This document shows positions 1 to 5,377 of a stretch of 5,377 nt of DNA, piece after piece. Source of the stretch: Frankiaceae bacterium (GTDB lineage: Bacteria > Actinomycetota > Actinomycetes > Frankiales > Frankiaceae); contig JAVEDQ010000385.1 in NCBI GenBank assembly GCA_030840885.1, positions 1 through 5,377 of the forward strand, read 5' to 3'. The notes under the pieces were generated by a model that saw only the letters and a list, made by a program, of their open reading frames with translations, searched no databases and had not been told where the DNA came from. The stretch's first letter is position 1; every line of letters starts with the position of its first letter. A program made the translations under genes and the position numbers.

Positions 1-776
1 TCGCCGAGATCGCGAAGGCCGCTTCGGCCGCCGGCACCCCGATCCGGATCGGCGTCAACGCCGGCTCGCTCGACAAGCGGCTGCTCGCCAAGTACGGCAA
101 GGCCACCCCGGAGGCGCTGGTCGAGTCGGCGCTGTGGGAGTGCTCGCTGTTCGAGGAGCACGACTTCCGCGACATCAAGATCTCGGTGAAGCACAACGAC
201 CCGGTCGTCATGATCAACGCCTACCGGCAGCTCGCCGAGCAGTGCGACTACCCGCTGCACCTCGGTGTCACCGAGGCCGGCCCCGCCTTCCAGGGCACCA
301 TCAAGTCCTCCGTCGCCTTCGGCGCCCTGCTCGCCGAGGGCATCGGCGACACGATCCGCGTCTCGCTGTCCGCGCCGCCGGTCGAGGAAATCAAGGTCGG
401 CATGGGCATCCTCGAGTCGCTCGGGTTGCGGCAGCGGCGGCTCGAGATCGTGTCCTGCCCCTCCTGTGGCCGGGCGCAGGTCGACGTCTACAAGCTCGCC
501 AACGAGGTGACCGCCGGCCTCGAGGGCATGACGGTCCCCCTGCGCGTCGCCGTCATGGGTTGCGTGGTCAACGGGCCGGGGGAGGCCCGCGAGGCCGACC
601 TCGGCGTCGCCTCCGGCAACGGCAAGGGTCAGATCTTCGTCCGCGGCGAGGTCATCAAGACCGTCCCCGAGGCACAGATCGTCGAGACGCTCATCGAAGA
701 GGCGCTGCGGCTCGCCGAGCAGATGCCCGCCGACGAGCAGTCGGTCGACGCAGCACCGCGCGTGTCGGTCAGCTGA
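1..776 (+). CDS. ispG: 4-hydroxy-3-methylbut-2-enyl diphosphate synthase IspG (GcpE), 5'-truncated by the window edge
   Basis: This is the C-terminal part of IspG, the cytosolic [4Fe-4S] enzyme that reductively converts 2-C-methyl-erythritol 2,4-cyclodiphosphate to HMBPP, the penultimate step of the MEP isoprenoid pathway. The reading frame is open from base 3, giving 257 codons to the TGA at 774-776. The family is usually about 380-390 residues, so roughly 130 N-terminal residues lie upstream. The end of the TIM-barrel domain is recognisable from [12 protein letters not shown] (from about base 51) and the KHNDP stretch near 190. The C-terminal iron-sulfur domain carries the expected ligands: a C-x2-C pair in SCPSCGR (Cys codons 456 and 465), the third Cys in [10 protein letters not shown] (codon 561), and the Glu of GEA (codon 582), which is the fourth cluster ligand in this family. 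The [16 protein letters not shown] signature follows. The last 20 or so residues (after LAEQMP) are a variable tail. Nothing suggests a defect. A GTG at 186 is an internal Val, not the start. Confidence 0.97.
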   Translation, partial: AEIAKAASAAGTPIRIGVNAGSLDKRLLAKYGKATPEALVESALWECSLFEEHDFRDIKISVKHNDPVVMINAYRQLAEQCDYPLHLGVTEAGPAFQGTIKSSVAFGALLAEGIGDTIRVSLSAPPVEEIKVGMGILESLGLRQRRLEIVSCPSCGRAQVDVYKLANEVTAGLEGMTVPLRVAVMGCVVNGPGEAREADLGVASGNGKGQIFVRGEVIKTVPEAQIVETLIEEALRLAEQMPADEQSVDAAPRVSVS

Positions 777-824
777 GCGTCCTCCGACCGTTCGGCAGCG
801 GCGCGGAATATCGTTCCCTGTGAC

Positions 825-1685
825 ATGGCACGCCCTTCCCGCACCTTCTCCGGCTCCCCGGTTCGCCTGCTCGGCGACCCGGACCTTCCGGCGGTGCGGA
901 ATGTCCTGCGGACCTCACCGGTGGCCGATGTCTTCGTCGCCTCCCGCATCGACGCCGCCGGCCTCGAGCCCTGGCGCCTCGGTGCCGAGATGTGGGGCCA
1001 CGAGATCGACGGCCACCTCGTCAGCGTCTGCTACGCCGGGGCCAACCTCTGGCCGGTGTGCGCCGGCGCCGACTCGGTCCGCCACTACGCGGAGCGGGCG
1101 CGACGCCAGGGCCGGCGGTGCGCGTCGATCGTGGGGGAGTCCGGCGGCGTGCTCGGTCTGTGGCGCCATCTCGAGCCGGTGTGGGGGCCGGCCCGCGACG
1201 TGCGTCCGGACCAGCCGCTGCTCGCGATCGACGGCCCGCCCGCCGTGGACCCGGACCCCGGGGTCCGGCTGGTCCGCCCGGACGAGCTCGACATCGTCCT
1301 GCCCGCCTGCGTGGCCATGTTCACCGAGGAGATCGGGATCCGCCCCGACAACGGTGACGGCGGTCTCGCGTACCGGGCCCGCGTCGGTGAGCTCATCGCG
1401 GGAGGGCGGTCGTTCGCCCGCATCGAGAACGGGCGGGTGCTGTTCAAGGCCGAGATCGGTGCCGCCACCGCCACCGCCTGCCAGGTCCAGGGCGTGTGGG
1501 TGGACCCGGCGCTGCGCGGCACGGGGCTGGGTAGCGCCGGGACCGCCGCCGTCGTGCAGCTCGCGCGACGGTACGTCGCTCCGGTCGTGAGCCTGTACGT
1601 CAACAGCTTCAACGGCTCGGCGCGGCGGGCGTACGAGAAGGTCGGCTTCTCGCGGATCGGGACGTTCTCGTCCGTCCTGTTCTGA
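825..1685 (+). CDS. Two-domain GNAT-family N-acetyltransferase (DUF4081-type N-terminus), ispG-linked
   Basis: The protein has 286 residues. The C-terminal part (about 180-286) reads as a GNAT acetyltransferase fold. It has a beta strand, QGVWVDPALRG, followed by the acetyl-CoA pyrophosphate-binding loop R-G-T-G-L-G (residues 231-236), then YVNSFNGSARRAYEKVGF (258-275), the usual end of the fold where Asn and Tyr contact the cofactor. The N-terminal part (about 12-115, with LEPWRLGAEMWG and WPVCAGAD) looks like the actinobacterial DUF4081 domain that precedes GNAT in this family; I assign it from memory of the family. From established knowledge, M. tuberculosis has a GNAT protein (Rv2867c) directly after gcpE (Rv2868c), so this gene order is conserved. 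The acceptor substrate is unknown. The start is ATG 825, which has no strong Shine-Dalgarno sequence. The 48-bp gap after ispG suggests co-transcription. The next gene lies 121 bp on and appears to start a separate operon. Confidence 0.88.
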   Translation: MARPSRTFSGSPVRLLGDPDLPAVRNVLRTSPVADVFVASRIDAAGLEPWRLGAEMWGHEIDGHLVSVCYAGANLWPVCAGADSVRHYAERARRQGRRCASIVGESGGVLGLWRHLEPVWGPARDVRPDQPLLAIDGPPAVDPDPGVRLVRPDELDIVLPACVAMFTEEIGIRPDNGDGGLAYRARVGELIAGGRSFARIENGRVLFKAEIGAATATACQVQGVWVDPALRGTGLGSAGTAAVVQLARRYVAPVVSLYVNSFNGSARRAYEKVGFSRIGTFSSVLF

Positions 1686-1697
1686 CTCCGCCGGAGT
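1685..1697 (+). terminator. Short hairpin at the end of the GNAT gene, possible weak terminator
   Basis: ACTCC (1685-1689) and GGAGT (1693-1697) pair around a 3-nt GCC loop, starting on the last base of the GNAT stop codon. There is no following T-tract and the stem is only 5 bp. It sits where an end-of-operon terminator would be expected, but it could easily be chance in G+C-rich DNA. Confidence 0.2.
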
Positions 1698-1763
1698 GGG
1701 CTAGTTCACCAAAACCACTAACTCCACCCGTTCGAGTGAGATTCGGTAATACTTCCCCAGGTC

Positions 1764-1782
1764 GGTCGTGAGTCGCACGACC
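1764..1782. repeat. Perfect 7-bp inverted repeat in the leader of the sulfate operon
   Basis: GGTCGTG (1764-1770) is the exact reverse complement of CACGACC (1776-1782), separated by a 5-nt AGTCG spacer. It could be an operator for a dimeric repressor or activator, or an RNA hairpin about 25 nt before the preferred start of the binding-protein gene. It lacks a T-tract, so it is not a classical terminator. If translation began at the alternative GTG 1768, the start codon would sit inside the first arm. Confidence 0.5.
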
Positions 1783-1795
1783 ATCAGCCCCGTCC

Positions 1796-1800
1796 GGGAG
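1796..1800 (+). promoter_or_regulatory. Ribosome binding site deciding the start of the sulfate-binding protein
   Basis: GGGAG lies 6 nt before the GTG at 1807, a good actinobacterial Shine-Dalgarno match and spacing. The competing in-frame GTG at 1768 has only a 3-base AGG at comparable distance. Confidence 0.6.
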
Positions 1801-1806
1801 TTCGCC

Positions 1807-2838
1807 GTGTCAGTCCGTCCCTCTCGCTCGCCTCGTCGAGCCGCCCTGCTCGTCAGCGCCGTGGTGCTCGCCGCCACCCCGCTGGCCGCCTGCGGCTCAT
1901 CCGGGGGTTCCGGGTCCGGTGGCGGCAAGGTCGAGCTCTCGCTCGTCGCGTACTCGACGCCGAAGGCGGCGTACACCGACATCATCAAGGCGTTCGGCAA
2001 GACCCCGCAGGGCAAGAACATCGAGTTCACCCAGTCCTACGGCGCCTCCGGCGACCAGAGCCGGGCGGTGGAGAGCGGGCTGAAGGCCGACGTCGTCGCT
2101 TTCTCGCTCGAGCCCGACATCACCCGCCTGGTGAAGGCGAACCTCGTCAACGCGGACTGGAACAAGACCCCCACCAAGGGGATGGTCACCGACTCCGTCG
2201 TCGCCATCGCCACCCGCAAGGGCAACCCCAAGGGCATCAAGGACTGGCCGGACCTGCTCAGGCCTGGCACCCAGGTGATCACGCCGAACCCGTTCACATC
2301 CGGCGGCGCCCGGTGGAACGTCATGGCCGCCTACGGTGCGACGTCCGACCTCGGCAAGAACAAGGAAGCCGGCATCTCCTACCTCAACACCCTGTTCGAC
2401 AACGTCCCGGTCCAGGACGACAGCGCCCGCAACTCGCTGCAGACCTTCACCAACGGCAAGGGTGACGCGCTGATCTCCTACGAGAACGACGCGATCTTCG
2501 CCCAGAAGAACGGGCAGGCGCTCGACTACACGATCCCGGACAAGACGATCCTGATCGAGAACCCGGTCGCCGTGACCTCCAACTCGGCGCACCCGGCCGA
2601 GGCCAAGGCGTTCGTCGACTTCCTGCAGACCGACCAGGCACAGAAGATCTTCGCCGACAACGGCTACCGCCCCGTGTCCAAGACCGCGGTGCCGGCCGGC
2701 CAGTTCCCGACCCCGGCAGGGCTGTTCACCATCGATCAGGTCGGTGGCTGGACCTCGGTGACCAAGGAGTTCTTCGACCCGGAGAACGGCGCGCTCGTTA
2801 CCGTCGAGCAGAAGAAGGGCGTGCCGACCAAGAAATGA
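1807..2838 (+). CDS. subI: Sulfate ABC transporter substrate-binding lipoprotein (SubI/Sbp family)
   Basis: This is the extracytoplasmic sulfate receptor that feeds the CysTWA transporter. From GTG 1807 it has 343 residues, typical of the family. A signal peptide with basic residues (R4, R7, R10, R11) and a hydrophobic core ends in the lipobox L-A-A-C with Cys29, so it should be lipid-anchored outside the membrane. A Gly/Ser linker follows (30-40). The mature domain closely resembles enterobacterial Sbp: TPNPFTSGGARWN (159-171) contains the Ser-Gly-Gly oxyanion-binding loop known from Sbp, with RKGNPKGIKDWPDL before it, and LFTIDQVGGWT near the end. These features favour sulfate over molybdate, although thiosulfate cannot be excluded. 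I chose GTG 1807 for its ribosome binding site and because it gives a compact signal peptide. GTG 1768 would add 13 residues before an otherwise normal signal sequence. The stop overlaps the start of cysT (ATGA). Confidence 0.93.
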   Translation: MSVRPSRSPRRAALLVSAVVLAATPLAACGSSGGSGSGGGKVELSLVAYSTPKAAYTDIIKAFGKTPQGKNIEFTQSYGASGDQSRAVESGLKADVVAFSLEPDITRLVKANLVNADWNKTPTKGMVTDSVVAIATRKGNPKGIKDWPDLLRPGTQVITPNPFTSGGARWNVMAAYGATSDLGKNKEAGISYLNTLFDNVPVQDDSARNSLQTFTNGKGDALISYENDAIFAQKNGQALDYTIPDKTILIENPVAVTSNSAHPAEAKAFVDFLQTDQAQKIFADNGYRPVSKTAVPAGQFPTPAGLFTIDQVGGWTSVTKEFFDPENGALVTVEQKKGVPTKK

Positions 2839-3680
2839 CGCAACTGGCACCGAGCGCGACCCCCGGCGTCAGCCGCTCCACGCGGCGGCGGGCGCCGGGC
2901 TCCGGCCTGCGGCTGGGGCTGGGCACCGGGGTCACCACGCTCTACCTGAGCCTGATCGTCCTGATCCCACTCTCCGCCGTGGTGTGGCGGGGGACGCGGG
3001 GCGGTTGGAGCACGTTCTGGGCCGCGGTCAGCACACCGGACGCGAGCTCCGCCCTCAAGCTCACCATCGTGGCCAGCGTGATCGTCGCCGTGATCAACAT
3101 GCTGCTGGGCACGCTCATCGCCTGGGTCCTGATCCGTGACCGGTTCCCGGGCAAGCAGTTCCTCGACGTCCTGATCGACCTGCCGTTCGCGCTGCCGACC
3201 ATCGTCGCCGGGCTGACCCTGCTCGTGCTCTACGGCCAGAACAGCCCGCTCGGGATCGACATCGCCTACAAGCGGGCCGGCGTCGTCGCCGCGCTGCTGT
3301 TCGTGACGCTGCCCTTCGTGGTGCGCACGGTGCAGCCCGTACTGCTCGAACTCGACCGTGAGATGGAGGAGGGCGCGGCCTCGCTCGGTGCCGGGCGCTT
3401 CACCATCTTCCGGCGGATCATCCTGCCGAACCTGCTGCCCGCGATCCTGTCCGGCACGGCGCTCGCCTTTGTCCGCGCGATGAGCGAATTCGGCTCGACG
3501 GTGCTCATCTCGGGCAACCTCCCCGGGAAGACGCAGGTCGCCTCGGTGCACATCTTCAACCAGATCGAGAGCGACAACGTGACCGCCGCCGCCGCCGTCT
3601 CGACGGTCCTGCTGGTGGTCGCCCTGGTGGTACTTCTCGGTCTGGACCTGCTGCAGCGGTGGGCGGCCCGCCGTGGCTGA
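2835..3680 (+). CDS. cysT: Sulfate ABC transporter permease subunit CysT (CysU)
   Basis: This is one of the two inner-membrane channel subunits of the sulfate importer (281 residues, normal length). About six hydrophobic segments can be read, near residues 33-51, 73-99, 115-133, 147-164, 196-215 and 253-272. The cytoplasmic EAA loop that docks on the ATPase spans about 178-198 (EEGAASLGAG through IILP). CysT-type signatures are IDLPFALPTIVAGL (114-127) and MSEFGSTVLISGNLPGKT (216-233), which separate it from CysW and from molybdate permease ModB. The positively charged N-terminus (RRRAPGSGLR) should be cytoplasmic. The ATG overlaps the stop of the binding-protein gene in ATGA, and no strong ribosome binding site is visible, which favours translational coupling. 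Its end overlaps cysW by 8 bp. Confidence 0.95.
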   Translation: MTQLAPSATPGVSRSTRRRAPGSGLRLGLGTGVTTLYLSLIVLIPLSAVVWRGTRGGWSTFWAAVSTPDASSALKLTIVASVIVAVINMLLGTLIAWVLIRDRFPGKQFLDVLIDLPFALPTIVAGLTLLVLYGQNSPLGIDIAYKRAGVVAALLFVTLPFVVRTVQPVLLELDREMEEGAASLGAGRFTIFRRIILPNLLPAILSGTALAFVRAMSEFGSTVLISGNLPGKTQVASVHIFNQIESDNVTAAAAVSTVLLVVALVVLLGLDLLQRWAARRG

Positions 3681-4587
3681 CACCACCGCGGTCGCTCCCG
3701 CCGTCTCCACGGTCAAGCCTCAGCTCGCCGGCAGGACTGGCGGCACCGGAGGCGGCAGCCGCGGCTCCCGCAACGTCACCTCGGGTGGCCGGGGCTCCCG
3801 GTACGCCCTCCGGTTCGTCGCCCTGGCCTACCTCGCGCTGATCCTGATCCTGCCGGTGGGGCTCATCATCTACCGGACGTTTTCTAGCGGCCTCGGCGAG
3901 GTGTTCGACGCGCTCGGGACCGAAGACGCCCTGCACGCGTTCCGCCTGACCGTCGAGGTCGCGGTGGTGGCCGTCGTGGCCAACACCATCTTCGGGGTGG
4001 GGGCGGCGCTGTTGCTCGTGCGCCACCGCTTCCCCGGTCGCCGCCTGCTCAACGCCTTCATCGACCTGCCGCTCGCCGTCAGCCCGGTGGTCGTCGGGCT
4101 CGCGCTGATCCTGGTCTACGGCAGCTTCGAGCCCGTCGGCCGCTTCCTCGGCGACGAGGTCGGCATCCAGATCATCTTCAGCGTCCCGGGCATGGTGCTC
4201 GCCACCATCTTCGTGTCCCTGCCGTTGGTCGTCCGCGCTGTCGCCCCGGTCCTCGAGGAGGTCGGCGTCGAACAGGAGCAGGCGGCCTGGACGCTCGGTG
4301 CCGGGCCCGTGCAGACCTTCCTGCGGGTCACGCTGCCCTCCATCCGCGGCGCGCTCGCCTATGGCGTCGTACTCGCGCTCGCCCGCGCGCTGGGGGAGTA
4401 CGGCGCCCTCGCCGTCGTCTCCGGGCGGTTGCAGGGCAAGACCCAGACCCTCACGCTGTTCGTGCAGGACAGCTATGAGAACTACGAGCAGGTCGCGGCC
4501 TATGCGGCCTCGTTCGTGCTCGCCCTGCTCGCCGTCCTGACCCTGGTGATCGCCAGGTTCCTCCGCCCGAAGGATGAGACCCGATGA
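3673..4587 (+). CDS. cysW: Sulfate ABC transporter permease subunit CysW
   Basis: This is the second channel subunit, pairing with CysT (304 residues). Hydrophobic segments lie near 47-67, 93-115, 131-149, 167-186, 222-241 and 274-296. The EAA loop is at about 201-222 ([11 protein letters not shown] through VTLP). The CysW assignment rests on [14 protein letters not shown] (130-143) and [26 protein letters not shown] (240-265; compare EFGAVSVVSG in E. coli CysW, from memory). The GTG start is buried in the last codons of cysT (8-bp overlap) and has little Shine-Dalgarno sequence, implying coupling. The first 45 or so residues are a low-complexity Gly/Ser/Thr/Arg tail that is longer than I expect for CysW and should be cytoplasmic. 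A later start is possible in principle, but I see no Met or well-placed GTG before the first membrane segment. Confidence 0.94.
   Translation: MADTTAVAPAVSTVKPQLAGRTGGTGGGSRGSRNVTSGGRGSRYALRFVALAYLALILILPVGLIIYRTFSSGLGEVFDALGTEDALHAFRLTVEVAVVAVVANTIFGVGAALLLVRHRFPGRRLLNAFIDLPLAVSPVVVGLALILVYGSFEPVGRFLGDEVGIQIIFSVPGMVLATIFVSLPLVVRAVAPVLEEVGVEQEQAAWTLGAGPVQTFLRVTLPSIRGALAYGVVLALARALGEYGALAVVSGRLQGKTQTLTLFVQDSYENYEQVAAYAASFVLALLAVLTLVIARFLRPKDETR
4571..4580 (+). promoter_or_regulatory. Ribosome binding site of cysA within the end of cysW
   Basis: AGGATGAG begins at 4571, and the AGGA core lies 9 nt before the ATG at 4584. It is the clearest Shine-Dalgarno inside the transporter operon, so CysA can probably be initiated independently as well as by coupling through the ATGA overlap. 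Confidence 0.5.
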
Positions 4588-5377
4588 CGATCCGCGTCTC
4601 CAACGTCACCAAGCAGTTCGGTGACTTCTACGCCCTCAACGACGTCACGGTCGACATCCCGAGCGGCTCGCTCACCGCGCTGCTCGGTCCGAGCGGTGGC
4701 GGTAAATCGACGCTGCTGCGGGTCATCGCCGGCCTCGAGCAGCCGGACTCCGGCACCGTCGAGATCAGCGGCGAGGACCTGACGACGACCCCGCCGCAGG
4801 GGCGCAACGTCGGCTTCGTGTTCCAGCACTACGCCGCGTTCAAGCACCTGACCGTCGCCCGCAACGTCGCCTTCGGCCTCGAGATCCGCAAGCGTCCGAA
4901 GGCGGAGGTGAAGAAGCGCGTCCGTGAGCTGCTCGAGCTCGTGCACCTCGAGAACTTCGCCGACCGCTACCCGGCCCAGCTCTCCGGCGGGCAGCGCCAG
5001 CGGATGGCCCTGGCCCGCGCGCTGGCGGTCGAGCCGCGGGTCCTGCTGCTCGACGAGCCGTTCGGCGCCCTCGACGCCCAGGTCCGCAAGGAACTGCGCA
5101 CCTGGCTGCGCCGGCTGCACGACGAGGTGCACGTGACGACCGTGTTCGTCACGCACGACCAAGAAGAGGCGATGGACGTCGCCGACCGCATCTTCGTCAT
5201 GGCCAACGGCAAGGTGGAGCAGGAGGGCAGTCCGGACGAGCTCTACGACAAGCCCGCCAACGACTTCGTCATGAGCTTCCTCGGCCCGGCGACCCGCCTG
5301 GACGGGCACCTGGTCCGGCCGCACGACGTCGAGGTGCTCCCCGACGAGCAGCCGGGCGCCGTGCGGGCCCACATCAC
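4584..5377 (+). CDS. cysA: Sulfate ABC transporter ATP-binding protein CysA, 3'-truncated by the window edge
   Basis: This is the cytoplasmic ATPase that powers sulfate import through CysT-CysW. The frame runs open from ATG 4584 to the window end, giving 264 complete codons; the family is about 330-360 residues, so the tail is missing. All nucleotide-binding motifs are present: Walker [10 protein letters not shown] (35-43), Q-loop Gln81 in [17 protein letters not shown] signature LSGGQRQR (133-140), Walker B LLLDEP (154-159) with catalytic Glu158, D-loop GALDAQVR, and the switch His191 in VTHDQEEA. The segment [20 protein letters not shown] (232-251) is the start of the C-terminal regulatory/TOBE-like region. 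The VRPHD motif is characteristic of CysA and supports sulfate over maltose- or spermidine-type ATPases. The second Ser of the usual GPSGSGKS/T Walker A is Gly here, which should still be functional. The start overlaps the cysW stop in ATGA. Confidence 0.95.
   Translation, partial: MTIRVSNVTKQFGDFYALNDVTVDIPSGSLTALLGPSGGGKSTLLRVIAGLEQPDSGTVEISGEDLTTTPPQGRNVGFVFQHYAAFKHLTVARNVAFGLEIRKRPKAEVKKRVRELLELVHLENFADRYPAQLSGGQRQRMALARALAVEPRVLLLDEPFGALDAQVRKELRTWLRRLHDEVHVTTVFVTHDQEEAMDVADRIFVMANGKVEQEGSPDELYDKPANDFVMSFLGPATRLDGHLVRPHDVEVLPDEQPGAVRAHI

Larger units (their letters stand above)
1686..1806 (+). promoter_or_regulatory. Intergenic control region upstream of the sulfate-uptake operon
   Basis: This is the only gap of more than 50 bp in the window, and it separates the ispG/GNAT unit from the sulfate transporter genes. 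It contains a locally A-rich stretch (1705-1722) and TAATAC at 1747-1752, a poor match to a -10 box with no good -35 partner at 17 bp. TTCACC at 1705-1710 resembles a -35 box but has no matching -10. I therefore infer that the promoter lies here without being able to place it. A GC-rich inverted repeat (1764-1782) and the ribosome binding site (1796-1800) lie at the downstream end. I do not recognise a known regulator site (for example a TAGAC-type McbR/CysR palindrome) or a riboswitch. Confidence 0.45.

Noticed and set aside
134..823. An alternative + strand frame overlapping ispG.
   Set aside because: Its translation is Arg/Pro/Gly-rich and unrecognisable, while the overlapping frame contains every IspG motif. 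It is a shadow frame.
1747..1752. TAATAC as a -10 promoter box for the sulfate operon.
   Set aside because: It matches the consensus at only about three of six positions and there is no -35-like hexamer 16-19 bp upstream, so I did not list it as a promoter in its own right.
1736..1771. An 11-codon GTG-started ORF (MRFGNTSPGRS) whose TGA overlaps the GTG at 1768, resembling a coupled leader peptide.
   Set aside because: It has no Cys codons or conserved leader-peptide pattern (as in the Cys-rich or HVDL-type sulfur leaders of actinobacteria) and no ribosome binding site, and the start it would couple to is the less favoured one. Chance is likely.
1897..2850. Long open frames on the minus strand opposite the sulfate-binding protein and permease genes (also 2736-3716 and 4500-5372).
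   Set aside because: In G+C-rich actinobacterial DNA, antisense frames lack stop codons by default. Their translations are rich in Arg, Gly, Asp and His, match no family I recognise, and lie opposite clear genes.
3382..3396. A 15-bp exact direct repeat (CGCTCGGTGCCGGGC) shared with 4292-4306.
   Set aside because: Both copies encode the LGAG part of the EAA loop in the paralogous permeases CysT and CysW. This is shared ancestry and codon bias, not a mobile or regulatory repeat.

Overview
The window is very G+C-rich, uses almost only G/C-ending codons, and packs all its genes on the + strand with frequent GTG starts and ATGA overlaps. Together with the gene content (ispG followed by a two-domain GNAT protein, then a sulfate transporter in the order binding protein-permease-permease-ATPase, as in mycobacteria), this points to the chromosome of an actinomycete. 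The genus cannot be read from the sequence.

Layout. Positions 1-776 hold the C-terminal two thirds of ispG (MEP-pathway isoprenoid synthesis; the 5' end lies outside the window). After a 48-bp gap, 825-1685 encodes a GNAT-family acetyltransferase-like protein with an extra N-terminal domain, probably co-transcribed with ispG. Positions 1686-1806 are the only substantial intergenic gap. It is locally less G+C-rich, holds a perfect 7-bp inverted repeat (1764-1782), and probably carries the promoter and control region of the next operon. Positions 1807-2838 encode the sulfate-binding lipoprotein, 2835-3680 the permease CysT, 3673-4587 the permease CysW, and 4584 to the window end the ATPase CysA (truncated by the window edge). 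Each junction in this second operon is an overlap of 4 or 8 bp, which suggests one mRNA with coupled translation.

How the genes work together. The lipoprotein captures sulfate (possibly thiosulfate) outside the membrane and delivers it to the CysT-CysW channel, and CysA hydrolyses ATP to drive import for cysteine synthesis. The upstream ispG/GNAT pair is a separate unit. Its only plausible link to sulfur is that IspG is a [4Fe-4S] enzyme.

All genes are recognisable housekeeping or nutrient-uptake families with their key motifs intact. I see no mobile element, CRISPR array, RNA gene or defence-like module, and nothing that looks like an undescribed system. The items most worth a second look are the leader inverted repeat before the sulfate operon and the function of the conserved ispG-linked GNAT protein.
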